This document shows, in pieces, positions 24,223 to 35,115 of a stretch of DNA of 64,000 bases (positions are counted from its first letter, which is position 1; every line of letters starts with the position of its first letter). The stretch comes from Linanthus parryae (Eukaryota > Streptophyta > Magnoliopsida > Ericales > Polemoniaceae), in the NCBI GenBank assembly GCA_023055425.1, contig JALGPY010000001.1:109411057-109475056 (forward strand), given 5' to 3'. The notes under the pieces are model-generated. The model searched no databases, was not told the DNA's origin, and saw only the letters and a program-made list of their open reading frames with translations. Both the position numbers and the translations under genes were made by a program.

Positions 24223-24652
24223 CAGTGGCGGAGCCAGGATTTCTTCTAAGGGGGGCACAATTCGACTAAATAAGTACTCTTATATATTAAATTAAAACTA
24301 AATACTACTACTGATGTTAAAAGCATTCTGGCTTAGTTGGCCTTCTTGACCTTAGCCACAAGGGTTCGATTCTCTTTGGGGACGTATATATTTTTTTGTT
24401 TTTAAAATGATGTGGAAGAAAAATGAAAGAGCACACAAGGTGAATCGAACCTGTGCCAATTTAGTTGTAACCAAAGCATTTAACCAGCTGCGCTAGACGC
24501 ACTTCTGTAATGAAGGGGGGCACTTTTAAATTTATACAGAAAGAAGGTTAATATTTTTTATAACTTAAGGGTAAACTAGTGTTTTCGGAAAAAAAAAAAA
24601 ATTTTTTTTGGGGGGGGGGGGGGGGGGGGGGGGCTACATGGCTCCGCCCCTG
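24223..24652. mobile_element. hAT-type MITE with two tRNA-like segments, 430 bp
   Basis: The ends CAGTGGCGGAGCCA and (complement) CAGGGGCGGAGCCA are inverted repeats. The 8-bp duplication GCTAGATG flanks them (24215-24222 and 24653-24660). Inside are two tRNA-like half-structures in opposite orientation: plus strand about 24330-24376 (TGGCTTAGTTGG then GGGTTCGATTC, box A/B-like) and minus strand about 24440-24500 (GCGCAGCTGGTTAAATGC then AGGTTCGATTC). A 24-base poly-G run lies at 24610-24633. Confidence 0.8.
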
Positions 24653-24660
24653 GCTAGATG

Positions 24661-26260
24661 GAAATGTAAGTAAGAGATGTTATTTTCGAGGGTACTCCTA
24701 AACGTTGTGAATCTCCTCACTGGTTTTGATTATATGTGTCTAGAGCAGGCAACGGGGTAGCACACTTTTTTGCCAAAAGGTCACTACATACCCTCTTTAA
24801 AGTATTTACACTCAGACGCTCGGTTGGGCTTTCGGTGTAATTTCTGCAGATTTGGAGCCTTTGGACTGCTAATGGAATTATTTCTCCTAAAAAAACATTG
24901 GTTTATGGACGGGGTATTATCGAGTGCTCACTATTATGACGTGCGTCACTACTCATAGTTAAGGCGAGATTTATGAGTCACTACTTACAATCAATGTACA
25001 CAAATGGCTAAGGTGGATCCTGATTCTTATTTGGCCAATTTCTACAATTTTTGAATTTCAAGGTGGTTTGAACTTGCTGATGAAGTTATTTAATCTCTTT
25101 GAACATAATAGAAAGAAATAGGAAGGCAGTTGACCATCCCCCACACTCTGCACCAAGGTGTTGTAGCGGATAGGAGGAATAGGATACTGTAAGAAATTGT
25201 TTGATGTATGATAGTGCATGTAAGTTGTACGTCCCTATTTTGAGAAGACACTTTGCTAACGGCTGTGGGAATACTCAACCATGTGTCCACCAAGTCTTTA
25301 GCCACTACGCCCTTGGAGATGTGGACGAAAAGACAACTCGAGTTAGGTCACCTTAAGCCATAGGGATCGACATCTTATGTGCTAACCAAATTCCCATAAG
25401 GATTGGAACTTGGACCCTAGATGGAAGTCAACGTATCTTCATATGCTATTCAGAGCACTCTGGGGGTCGCGTATTTGAAAAGCAACAACCGATTAGTAGT
25501 GTTAATGGGTTCACCAGATATATAATTTCTCATAGGATATATCCATAATTATGGGAAAGGTTCGTAGAGATGATGGTCTCCGCGAGCATGGACGAACCGC
25601 TGGAAAACACTTGATCCTTAGTCGATTATGAATAAGTAGTTAATCAAGGATCCTTTGGACAGTGGGAGTGACTTTTCTAAGCGAGGTGTCCATCCACAGG
25701 GATGAGAGCAAATGATGATCCTCATATGCAAAGGAATTGCTCGTAGGAGCATACCCCATGGACTGCTTGAGATCAAAGGGGAGATCTTTAAGGTCACCTT
25801 ACATAAAAGATTGGAAAGAATACTAGGCCTTATCGTTCCCTAATTATGAATAATGAAAAGTAAGCTTTACAGGAGGAGTTAGAGTCTATAAGGGGCGAAC
25901 CAAGTTTGAGACTAGGTTGACTTTCCGAATGGATGCTAGACTATTGGAGTTCAGTGAATTTCCAAGGTCAAATCAGAGACCCATACGGAAGCGTAATAAG
26001 GCATATGACTTGCATAGAGGCAAAAAAGCCTACACTCATTCTAAGTGCAGACATCGACAAGAAATCCTCCGAAGTCGGGTCGTGAGGGTTTGCGTCGATC
26101 CGACTAGGTATTCTCCCAATCGGGTAGCGATAATTGCGTTGGTTCAACGGAATATCCTCCTCAAAAGAATTGATTAGTGAGGATTACGTTTATTCGCTTA
26201 ATATTGACAATAGTTGTGACGATGGACTTAGAGCTCCATTCTCGATAGACGTGACATTTC
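24661..26260. other. Intergenic or highly decayed retroelement DNA
   Basis: No frame is supported. From about 25300 the base composition and the position upstream of the copia relic suggest it is the worn gag/integrase part of that element, but no motif can be read. Confidence 0.3.
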
Positions 26261-27240
26261 AATTTCTCAATGGAGAAATCGAAGAGGTGATCTGAATGAC
26301 TCAGCCTCGGGGTTTCGAGACGTAAGGTCAGATGCACAAAAAGTATGCAAGCTAATTAAATCCATGTGTGATCTTAGCTAGTTCTCTTGGCAGTAGTATT
26401 TCATTAGGGGATTGTTTACTATATGTTTACGATAACGAATGAAAATAGCTATATGCCACTCTCATTAGTAAATAGTTGATGCACACGTCACTTAACATTG
26501 ATAACACACTATTGGCCAATAGAGCTTAAGGACAGTTCGTGTTCACAAAGGGTAGTTATCCTCTCGATTTACGATAGAGGATATTGGTAGGGCGAGAAAT
26601 ATGCTCGCTTGTTCATAGAGACTTCTTGCATTGTCGCTAGAGGCGTACACCAAGAAGATGTTTTGAACGATTTCATATTCTGGACCAAGCCTTGTGATAG
26701 TCTTGTAGCTCGTTTCAAGACTTTACGAGCCTAAATATGTGCCTAAAAGACACTGTATGAGATTGACCAGATGACCAGAGTGCTCGATGCAGGAACAGTG
26801 GGAGTCCCATGTAAGCTATGATGTGTAGTCAGACCCAACATACGCTATGCAATCGGACGAGTGGATTTCAAGAAATCCCGATTAAGGACAGTAGATTGTA
26901 GTCAGGATGATACTCGGATAACTCTAAGGAACGATGGATCGGGTGCTATGCTATCGAAGATAGAAGCTTCGACTAGTTAAGCTATACATGCTAACTAGGG
27001 TGAGGACCTAGAAGCATGTGGAACCACTTCACGCAATCTCCCATGCTTGATCACAGGCTCATCGTGTGGAACAGCAGTATATGATATTCCGCGATCGTAT
27101 GGGATCGCTCCATCGACCATGGAAGCGAAGCACGATTTCCTGTTCTGCCACCGGGCAGAAATGTGTTTGGTTAAAGAAGGTATTCATCAACCTAGTAATT
27201 GTCGACGAACCTATTACCATGAGTTGTGCTAGCATGCGGC
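26261..27240 (+). pseudogene. Ancient Ty1/copia relic (RT and RNase H traces)
   Basis: Around 26283-26350 the plus strand gives MTQPRGFE and then KKYAS/KSMCDL in shifted frames, matching the copia RT stretch seen at 40700-40790 (MIQPEGFEDPK, VCKLQRHIYGL). At 27108-27185, APSTMEAKHDFLF and CLVKEGI match the copia RNase H segment (STMEAEY...WLKEGI). Many substitutions, stops and frameshifts show an old copy, much more diverged than the other copia elements here. Confidence 0.55.
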
Positions 27241-28444
27241 TATAGCATTGCGGTAAAGTTAAACACATGGGAAATGGTACCATTTTCACCAGAGATGAAA
27301 TGACTGTCTGAAGAGTAATCTTGGAGTACATCGACTACTGGACAAGTGTTGGCTCATCCCATTTCTAAGCCACTTAAGAATCGTCTTTGTGGATCGTTTT
27401 AGAGAAATGGGACTTGGTAGTCAATGACTGAAAATATGATTGATGAGCATACGAGATATTGATAACTGGATTTTATATGGATTTGTTTTCGATTATGTTG
27501 CATGTTAATTGATATGTGCATTTCGTGTACTAGCATAGTGCATGTAGCGCAGACACTAGATCGGCTCCCTCACACGAGCGATCGCCTTTGCGATGCCCTA
27601 AATGGTGAGCGAAAGAAAAGACATATTACCGACAAGAGCTAGACACCATGATAAGAGCTAGTTGCCTATCATGAGAGTAAGACGCCTATTATAAGAGCTA
27701 GATGCTTTTCATAAGGGCTAGAAGCCTGTTAGACGGATTCAAATTGTCGCATTGGATAGATTTGAAGGTGAGATTGGTATATGGTTTAAACCCCAAAGCC
27801 ATGTATAGTCTGTGTAAAGATAGCCAGATACGAGAACTGATTTATGTGCGCAAGTAGTGTGACATCTCAGTACTCGGGTCAGTAGCCTAGATGGATACGG
27901 GACTAAGATCTGCATAGTGGTCCTTGTGTGACAATACATGTGCTCCGATCAGATTTCAAACACTATGGTGTGTATTTTCCAAATAACGCGCACTAGTTAG
28001 TGACAGAGAGGTGATGAGTAGAATACGTCCCCGAGATTCCTCACCATGTGAGCCTCGTCGATCATACGGATATTATTGACACTGTCCCTTAGTACGTTTA
28101 TCTGTGTCGTGAGGAGACAGGGTGGTGGTGCTACTTTGGCGTAAAACCTTACGAATATGGATGATTCAGCCTTTCGGACACTGCTAGGAAAGCAGCTAAG
28201 CTGAATCTAAGCGGCACATGAATAGAAGAAAAATTCTCATTGCATGGCTCTTTGTTATTTTCATTGGGCCCACCTACGAGATCCATTGGGGTCATGTATG
28301 ATATAAAAATAATAAATGAGATGTAGACGCATTGGAGCATGGCCTATGGGAATAGGCAGGTCTCATGGTCCACGAGATGACAATTCGATCAAATCTGGGG
28401 ATACAAGAGTTTTTAGACTCTACATTACTTTTTAAGCGATTGAG
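27241..28444. other. Intergenic with a short degenerate tandem repeat
   Basis: No gene is seen. At about 27630-27735 a unit of roughly 25 bases (AGAGCTAGATGCC..ATAAG) occurs about four times with changes. It may be part of the 3' end or LTR of the old copia relic. Confidence 0.35.
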
Positions 28445-28449
28445 CCTTC

Positions 28450-29460
28450 TATTGGAATAGATGCCCTAGAGGCAATCTACTTTAATATGAACTTGTTTTT
28501 GGCTAGAAACATTCATTGTATTATTTAGTGGACATTTAATATGATGAAGTCCTTAGATTTACAATTGTGTTGTTTATCTTAAATATCCCTAGTCCAATAT
28601 AATGATTAATAGGACAATCATCTATAGACTAGTATGGGGTTGGATTGATATGGAGATATCACGATCCAACACATGGGTGTGCATTAAGGGTAATGGCGCA
28701 CTGGATTGACCCATCTTCGAGAAAGCTACATACATGTTATGTGGAGTCACAAGCGCTTCTCGTGGTGACAACGGTATTGTCATCCTTAGACTTGAAGTCA
28801 CTAGATTGTCTAGTTGTGGATTATTGTGATTTTGGTAGCGCCAAACGCTACACCGTAACTGGGTAGCTATAAAGGCGTGTATCGGATACAATAAGAAGCA
28901 AGCTTAGAAATCGTAGTAGACGTAGATAGAATTTTTCCCTCCCACATAACGGGAGAAAATATCCGAGGCCACATGAGGGATAGTGCTTATAGAATGTCTG
29001 GCCAAACTCAAATAAATCAATATGGGATATTGATGTTATTTGCACGAATAAGGCTATTCTCAGGATCGAGAAATTGTGGATTGGATATACGAGTGTGACT
29101 TGTATGTCTCGTGTCCAATCCGGATATGGAGACAAAGGGATGTGACAATTACTTGCACAAGGTTTGTCGGATGACTATTCTATTAGTTGGCTAGAAGGGA
29201 TGTCTTGCTAGAGACCGCTCCATATTAGCAAATTGTTGTTACCAACTAGATAGAACATATGGGGTCACACGCTAGATAGAGTTGAACTAGATTTGGGAAT
29301 TAATTAATATGATTAATTAATTAGAAGGATCACTTTGCAACACCTTACAAACTTAGTAGGACTAATTTGCAAGGAAGGGACTAAACTGAATTCTAGTAGG
29401 ACTAGAATAGGGCCTTTAGGTAGTTGACAAGGATTTGTTGGACTATATAAAGGATGCTCC
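28450..29460 (+). repeat. Truncated 5' LTR of the nested copia element
   Basis: It is similar over its length to the LTRs at 41916, 55555-56975 and 58557-59981. The first bases read TATTGGAATAG instead of TGTTGGAATAG. It stops at GGATGCTCC just past the TATA box (ACTATATAAAGG) and jumps directly into pol, so about 0.4 kb of LTR and everything up to the middle of gag-pol is deleted. Confidence 0.85.
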
Positions 29461-31483
29461 GTGGGCGTGTGCGAGCTGTCTCTGCCTTCAGGATTAGTTT
29501 TAGAATTAAATAATTGCTATTTTGTGCGTTCTATGAGCAGAAATATTATTTCTATTTCTCGTTTGGACAAGGAAGGGTTTATTATTTCAATAAAGGAGAA
29601 TTTTTTTTCAATTTATTTTAATAATATTCACTATTGTAGTGCGCAATTATTTAATGGAATGTATGTCATTGATCTAAGCAATCATGTCTACAACATTAAT
29701 GGGCTAGTTTGGATGGCTTGGTTTTTAGTTTTTATTAAACTAAAAACTGTGTTGTTTGGGTGCAACACATTATTTTTTCGGTCTATGTGATAACCGGTGG
29801 ACTGGTGTCCAAACCGGTGGACTAGTCAATAAAAAAATTCAAAAAGTACACATCTAATGCTGCATCCGGTGGCCTGGTCATGGGAACCATGGACCGGTTG
29901 TACTTTTGTGTACCATCACAATGTTACCACCCAATGGATGGGTGACACGTGTTGCTTTTTTGGACAAAAATGACAAACCTCAGTTATTCATGCACCGGTT
30001 GCCTGCAACCCAGTACACTGGATGACACAATCACCATGGTTTTTATCGGTTTATGAAATCCAAAAAACTAGATTAAGTTTTTATAAAAAACCAAAAAAAC
30101 CATAGTGTCCAAACTAACCCAATACTAAGAGGATTAAAATAAATGATTTAAATTCTGCTTACTTATGGCACTGTCGTTTAGACCACATAAACGAGAAACG
30201 TGTATCTAGACTCCATAAGGATGGATTTCTAGACTCATTTGATTTTGAATCATATGAGACATGTGAGGCTTGTTTATTGGGAAAAATGAAAAAGTCCCCT
30301 TTCAATAAGAAATGTGAGAGGACTAGTGAGCAATTGACGCTCATACATACTGATGTGTGTGGGCCATTTGCCACGCCTGCCAGAGGTGGTTACGTATAAT
30401 TCATCACATTTACTAATGATTTCAGTAGATATGGATCAAAGAATTCAAGAGTGAAGTAGAGAAGCAACTTGGCATAAGTAGCAAGGCTCTAAGATCGAAT
30501 CGAGGAAGAGAATACTTGAGCCAAGAATTTGACGACTATCTTAGAGAGTGTGGGATAGTGTCCCAACTCACTCCACCCGGAACGCCACAATGGAATGGCG
30601 TTTCCGAGAGGAGGAATCGAACACTATTGGATATGGTTCGATCTATGTTGTGTCAAACCGATCTTCCATTGTCATTTTGGGGCTATGCTCTATTAAGTGC
30701 AGCTTTCACCATTAACCGTGTTCCATCTAAATCAGTCATGAAGACACCACATGAGATGTGAGTGGTAAGCGTCCCACACTGTCGTTCATGAAGATTTGGG
30801 GCTGCGATGTCTATGTAAAGCGTTTACAATCAGACAAGTAGGGTCAAAGTTAGACAAGTGTAAGTTTGTGGGGTACCCTAAGGAAACTAAGGGTTACTAC
30901 TTCTACAATCCAACTGAGAACAAAGTGTTTGTTGCTCGATCAGGCGTGTTTCTAGAAAGAGAGTTCGCCTCTAAAGAAGAAAGTTGGAGGACTGTAGAAC
31001 TTGAAGAAATTAAAGAACCACAAATCACTGAACCAACTATGGAACATGAACAGGAACCACAAGGGGTTGTGGAACAGCCTGTTCAAGTAACACAAGAGCT
31101 TCGTAGATCTAGTAGAGTGCGCCAGGAACCCGAGAGGTTTGGACTTCTCGTGACAGACTCTGGTGACACGATGCTCATAGATGATGAGCCTACTACCTAT
31201 GAAGAGGCTATGAAAGGTCTAGACTTTCAGAAGTGGCTTGAAGCCATGAGATCCGAGATGGAATCCATGTATACCAACAAAGTATGGACTTTGGTGGAAC
31301 CACCCGAAGGGGCGCGACCCATAGGGTGCAAGTGGGTCTTCAAGAACAAGATCGATATGGATGGTAATGTGATTACCTATAAGGGACGATTGGTGGCTAA
31401 AGGATTCAGACAGATTCATGGTATCGACTATGATGAAACCTTTTCACCAGTCGCTATGACCAAATCCATCCGAATCCTACTTG
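29461..31483 (+). pseudogene. Copia pol, 5' part (pre-integrase, integrase, start of RT)
   Basis: The reading starts within the protease/integrase spacer (VCELSLPSGLVLELNNCYF), continues after the MITE with the zinc region (WHCRL..H, CEACLLGKM) and the integrase core (YLSQEFDDYLREC, PPGTPQWNGVSERRNR with the catalytic Glu). It then has the C-terminal linker and the first RT blocks (WVFKNKIDMDGNVITYKGR, DYDETFSPVA). Compared with the open copy, a deletion of about 54 bp lies near 30438 and there are several frameshifts. It ends at 31483, where viral sequence begins. Confidence 0.85.
29701..30120. mobile_element. MITE inserted in copia integrase region, 420 bp
   Basis: The termini GGGCTAGTTTGGA and (complement) GGGTTAGTTTGGA are inverted, and AAT flanks both sides (29698-29700 and 30121-30123). 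The uninterrupted copia copy at 62920-62945 shows the empty site ATTAATACC, proving the insertion. The termini resemble those of the Harbinger-type MITE at 9251, though the duplication AAT is not the usual TWA. Confidence 0.8.
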
Positions 31484-31605
31484 TCATTAAATTGGAATCC
31501 ACCAATGAATAATAGGCTTTCCACGGACAATCATTTTCTCTGGAGGAGAAGTGTGAGGTGGAATGGAAAATGATGTCGCAATGTCCGTTTGGAGTTGTGT
31601 TCTGC
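31484..31605 (-). pseudogene. Viral movement-protein fragment 1
   Basis: It matches the middle of the MP copy at 35590-35735 in the same orientation, with an internal deletion of about 25 bp after GTCGCAATG. It directly abuts copia at a TACTTG microhomology and ends next to a Rep fragment. Confidence 0.8.
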
Positions 31606-31608
31606 TTA

Positions 31609-31669
31609 GGACTATCAGACTCTTCGGGCGGAGCGGTCTCTCCCCCAGCTCCTGCATCAGATGCAGGAG
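31609..31669 (-). pseudogene. Viral Rep fragment ending in a fold-back
   Basis: About 50 bases match Rep copy B at 37703-37752 (GGACTATCAGACTCTTCGGG and on). The fragment ends in a perfect 10-bp inverted repeat with one central base, CTCCTGCATC-A-GATGCAGGAG (31649-31669). The second arm is not part of Rep, so it looks like a snapback repair junction. Confidence 0.75.
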
Positions 31670-33206
31670 AGAGAGAGAGACGAAAAAGAAGAAGATGATG
31701 AATAACTATGACGAATGACTACAAATCTTTAAATCGATACATCCCTGAGGATGATCGAGAATAATCATAAAGACGAAATGGGGTCGTGAAAGAAGTAACT
31801 AGCATTCGACATAACCGAGCAATTTTAAGGAGTTAGTGCATTCGTTTATAACACCATTATGACTAGAGATTTGTAAATTGTAGGAGACGGATACGTGGAC
31901 GTAGGTTTCGTCGAACATCCGTTGTACGATTGCTGAGTTGACTTCAGGTGAGTTCACATGCTTAGCCTCGAGCCTTAGCTTCTTTCGTGTCAATGTCTGA
32001 TTTTATAATATGTCTCAAAATATATTTGTGAGTTATATGCTTAGCCTAGCTAGCCTTAGCTCCATTCGTGTCATTATGTGATTTTAATACTTGTCTCGAA
32101 ATGTGTTTTGTGCTTCACGTGCTTTATTTGAGTTTGAATACATTTCAAAATGATTCTTTGAAATCGTCACACAAAGATAATCCGTTCATAATGCAAAGTG
32201 AAAATATTCGCTTGTACCGGAACCAGTTATATTGGGTGATGATTCCCTGGGCTTAGTCCCTAAAGATATATTCGGGTTCGATCCCCGGAGTTACTTATAT
32301 TGGGTGATGATTCCCTGGGCTTAGTCCCTAAAGATATATTCGGGTTCGATCCCCGGAGTTACTTATATTGGGTGATGATTCCCTGGGCTTAGTCCCTAAA
32401 GATATATTCGGGTTAGATCCCCGAAGTTACTTTTATGGGTTTAGATCCCTTGGGTTTTATCCCTAAAATGCGGGACTTCGCGTGCCCCGGCTCTATGCCT
32501 TTCTGGCTAGGGTCCAGCATCTAGATAACACTCCTAAGATTGACGCTCTTAGGAGGGTGTTGCAACACTTAAGGTCTAGTATGTCTGTCGTGGTCACTGG
32601 TCTACCCAGGTACAGCGAAATGATAAGAAATGGACGTCTGTGCTCCTGTGTTTTGGAAACGTGCAACGAATCGGAATTTCAACAAATGGATTTGTTTCTC
32701 AAACGTTCATAAATGCTTATTTCTGCTGCAGACTCTGATAATGTTTTACTCGTACTCTGATACTGTTTTACTTAACTCGTGAATTATCAACTATTTCACC
32801 TTCCTTGTTTTACACGCTAAGGTGTATCTCACTCAGCATTTCAAGCTGATTTTGGAAACTGCGGTTCTTGTTTATCTTCCCACCGCAGGACTAGGAGCTG
32901 GACTGTAAGATAGAAGGGGAGCGAGACTCATCTAGCGTATGGACGTCATCAGTAGTTTGTCTAATAAATGTTAGATAAGTTTTGTGAAATAGACTTGTGT
33001 AATAGTATCACCCCTTGTGTAATACTCTAAGTTTGATGTTTAATAATATGAATAAAGTGTTGTGAAATGTATTGCTTTTGATCTCCGCCGCTTCTATTAA
33101 GCATCGCCCTCCCGGTCTTGTCCCGAGCCGGATAAGGGGGTTGTTGCAATAATTCTAATCGGAATAGATGTCCGGTCACAGATCTCCGCGACCCAGAGGC
33201 ACGAAG
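31670..33206 (+). repeat. Probable gypsy LTR relic with a 68-bp tandem repeat
   Basis: No viral similarity was noticed here. Three copies of a 68-bp unit start at 32231, 32299 and 32367 (ATTGGGTGATGATTCCCTGG and on), with a decayed fourth. The unit core CCCTGGGCTTAGTCCCTAAA resembles, in opposite orientation, the repeats at 46141-46400, which lie next to a TGTAACACCCC LTR-type edge. Boundaries and target duplication were not found, so the LTR assignment is an inference. Confidence 0.45.
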
Positions 33207-33374
33207 ATGAAAACGAAGGGGGGCGTACAGACGGGGGGCCTCTGCAAATGCTAAAACCCTGTAATATTAAGAGGTTTTGGCGTGTATTTGCAGATGGAGC
33301 CCCCCACTTTATAAAATTAAAAAATGACCTACTACATTGAAATCCCACTGACAAATAAAGTAATGATGACTATG
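33207..33374 (-). other. Viral intergenic region copy with origin hairpin
   Basis: On the minus strand it contains TAATATTAC (33269-33261) in the loop of an imperfect hairpin whose arms are GCTAAAACCCT (33250-33260) and GAGGTTTTGGC (33271-33281). The nonanucleotide is the conserved geminivirus nicking site for rolling-circle replication. Flanking sequence (GCAGATGGAGCCCCCC, CCTACTACA) recurs at 38616-38670. It joins directly to the truncated coat-protein copy. Confidence 0.78.
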
Positions 33375-33403
33375 ACAGGAGCTTCAGCCAATGATGTTTT
33401 ACC

Positions 33404-33446
<43 letters not shown>

Positions 33447-33768
33447 CATTAATTTGAATCTCGCCTCTGAGTCTATTATCACTGTTGGGACCCTGTGATA
33501 TGTTCGAAGTAAACCTAACTACTCCTTCCTGCCTAGCATCCATAGAACCAATATCAGTTCTTATTCTTCTCTCTATTAGGTTCTTAGGACGATAACCGTG
33601 GAAGTTACTTCTACGACCCCTTTTGCACCGGTTACCATTTCTCCATCTAGGGCTGAATGCAACCTTAGGAGCTCCAAATAGGTTCCTATTCAGATTGGGA
33701 TAATGCTTCTTTCTCCTTGAAGCTATCGCAGTATATTCTTCTGTCTTCCTCCTCCGTATAGTGGACAT
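33375..33768 (-). pseudogene. Viral coat protein, copy A, truncated
   Basis: The reading starts at ATG 33768 (MSTIRRRK), with a strongly basic N-terminus typical of geminivirus coat proteins (NLS/DNA-binding), and continues through VVRFTSNISQGPNSDN. A dinucleotide expansion (AT)n at 33407-33445 interrupts it. After a few more viral codons it is cut off and fused to the intergenic region. It represents roughly the first half of copy B (36510-37268). It encapsidated viral DNA in the ancestor; this copy cannot give a full product. Confidence 0.82.
33407..33445. repeat. (AT)n microsatellite within the viral coat-protein copy
   Basis: About 19.5 AT units occupy the place where copy B has only a short TATATATA run (36834-36841). 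It is therefore a post-integration expansion from a viral seed. Confidence 0.9.
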
Positions 33769-34045
33769 CACTTTGCAAACGAGAGAGACCCAGTTTAAAC
33801 TTTTTACGGTTAACATAGCTAAACCCCATGCGGTTCAATTTCCGCAGTAATGCCCTGAGAGCACAGAGCTTCTCAGTTTTAGAGGTCATGTCCTCCATCG
33901 GACAAGGACATCCAGCCGCAGCTGTATGCAAGAGCTTCAACCGTTGCAACCCTATCTGATAGCTCAGCCATTTTTCCACACACATAACCCTCACTCCCTC
34001 TAAGCTTTCTGGACACTCTTTTACAGAGTAAACACGAGTATCCAT
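33686..34045 (-). CDS. Viral V2-like (pre-coat) ORF, copy A
   Basis: A 119-codon open frame that overlaps the start of the coat-protein gene in another frame, which is where geminiviruses place V2/AV2. Near its N-terminus it has CPESLEGVRVMCVEKWL, resembling the PES..G.RCM segment of V2 proteins. V2 proteins act as movement factors and silencing suppressors; the role here is by analogy. It is open in this copy, while copy B has lost its start codon. Confidence 0.65.
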   Translation of the reverse strand: MDTRVYSVKECPESLEGVRVMCVEKWLSYQIGLQRLKLLHTAAAGCPCPMEDMTSKTEKLCALRALLRKLNRMGFSYVNRKKFKLGLSRLQSDVHYTEEEDRRIYCDSFKEKEALSQSE

Positions 34046-34124
34046 TTAAGATAATTGAAAGAGAGAGATAAGCAATACCTATTGTGATAATTACCCAAAT
34101 TTCATTGCTAACGCAAACTTCCAT
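33879..34124 (-). CDS. Small viral membrane-protein ORF, copy A
   Basis: An 81-codon frame starting at ATG 34124, the first start codon of the virion-sense gene block. It has one strong hydrophobic helix near residues 9-27 (IWVIITIGIAYLSLSIIL) and Cys-containing segments (CLLCKR). Position and single membrane span recall small movement-type ORFs upstream of the coat protein in some geminiviruses. I do not recognise a specific homologue. Copy B (36154) has an early stop. Confidence 0.5.
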   Translation of the reverse strand: MEVCVSNEIWVIITIGIAYLSLSIILNGYSCLLCKRVSRKLRGSEGYVCGKMAELSDRVATVEALAYSCGWMSLSDGGHDL

Positions 34125-34305
34125 GCGACTCTGAGGAAAATGAACTGACGAATGCCGTATTAAATAGAATTATCTTGGAGGGAAAACTCCAGGCGGGAAA
34201 TTCAAATTCAAAATTTGAATTACGAGCCCAGCACGTGTCGGTTACTTGTCCACCAAGTAACTTATATAATATATAATTAATAAATGCTGACACTAAGTTT
34301 TTATT
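34125..34305. promoter_or_regulatory. Viral divergent intergenic region, copy A
   Basis: About 180 bp of AT-rich DNA separates the divergent MP (plus) and V-gene block (minus). TATATAATATATAATT (34262-34277) provides TATA-like boxes. The mirror copy is 35973-36153. No TAATATTAC hairpin occurs here. A promoter role is inferred from position only. Confidence 0.45.
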
Positions 34306-35055
34306 ATGGAAATATCTGCCGGTCAAACCTTCGAAGGAGAATTCTCCTTTAACGTGGTCCACTCCCAGGCAACTTCTGAACCCCAAGAAATTAAATTCTA
34401 CTTCCCTTTGCTCTTTGATTACACAAAGAAGCTTGTCACTCTTAGAGCTGTCCTAATTGACAGAGTGGTTATAAACTACAGACACATTGCACCATTCAGC
34501 TCAACCGGTAAAGTGAGAATATCCCTCTATGACACGAGGCTAACAGAACACAACTCCAAACAAGCTGAGTTCGTATTTCCAATACTATGCCATTGCGACG
34601 CCATTTTCTGTTCCAACTCACACTTCTCCTCCAGAGAAAATGATTGTCCGTGGAAAGCCTATTATTCATTGGAGGATTCCAATTTAATGACAAGTACCAG
34701 ATTCTGTCAGATTAAGGCTAATCTGAAAATGTCATCCTCAAAGACAGTAGGGAATATAAATATTAAGGTGCCAGAGATTATTATCAGAAGTCCAGAATTC
34801 AAATCAACAGATGTTGATGTATGGCATGTTAATAGGCATTCTAATTCACCGTCCATATTCATATCAACATCTTATGGACATTTGATGAGCAGCAGTGTAC
34901 CAAGGATCATATGTCCTGGTCCTGGATCGTCACTATCTCGAGTTCAATATGCTAGACACTCAACGGCCCAAATTGAAAATTCTTCAATTAAAACAATATT
35001 ATTATTATGCAGCTCCAGGCATTTATTTTTGAATAATGATTATTCAAAAAAATAA
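34306..35055 (+). pseudogene. Viral movement protein (BC1 / citlodavirus MP type), copy A, 3' end replaced
   Basis: The first ~222 codons are the movement protein, with MEISAGQTFEGEF at the start, VRISLYDTRLTEHN, CPWKAYYSLEDSNL and DVDVWHVNRHS. These fit the single-domain MP known from begomovirus DNA-B (BC1) and from citlodaviruses, which carries viral DNA between cells through plasmodesmata. At about 34978 the reading leaves MP and enters a piece of Rep-region sequence in the opposite orientation (compare 37757-37810), so the native C-terminus (seen at 39860-40043) is replaced. The full protein would have been near 295-300 residues. Confidence 0.82.
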
Positions 35056-35115
35056 TCATTACGTAATTGACTTCAAAGTTTACATCATTTTCCAAAAGAA
35101 GTAAAAACTATGTCA

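Noticed and set aside
24330..24500. Candidate tRNA genes
   Set aside because: Only box A/B-like halves are present inside a MITE; a full cloverleaf could not be drawn.
25917..26177. 86-codon plus-strand frame
   Set aside because: No recognisable motif and located in decayed retroelement DNA.
28622..29135. Frames repeated in the copia LTRs (28645, 42106, 56259, 59013)
   Set aside because: They recur only because the LTR is repeated; reading frames are not maintained among copies.
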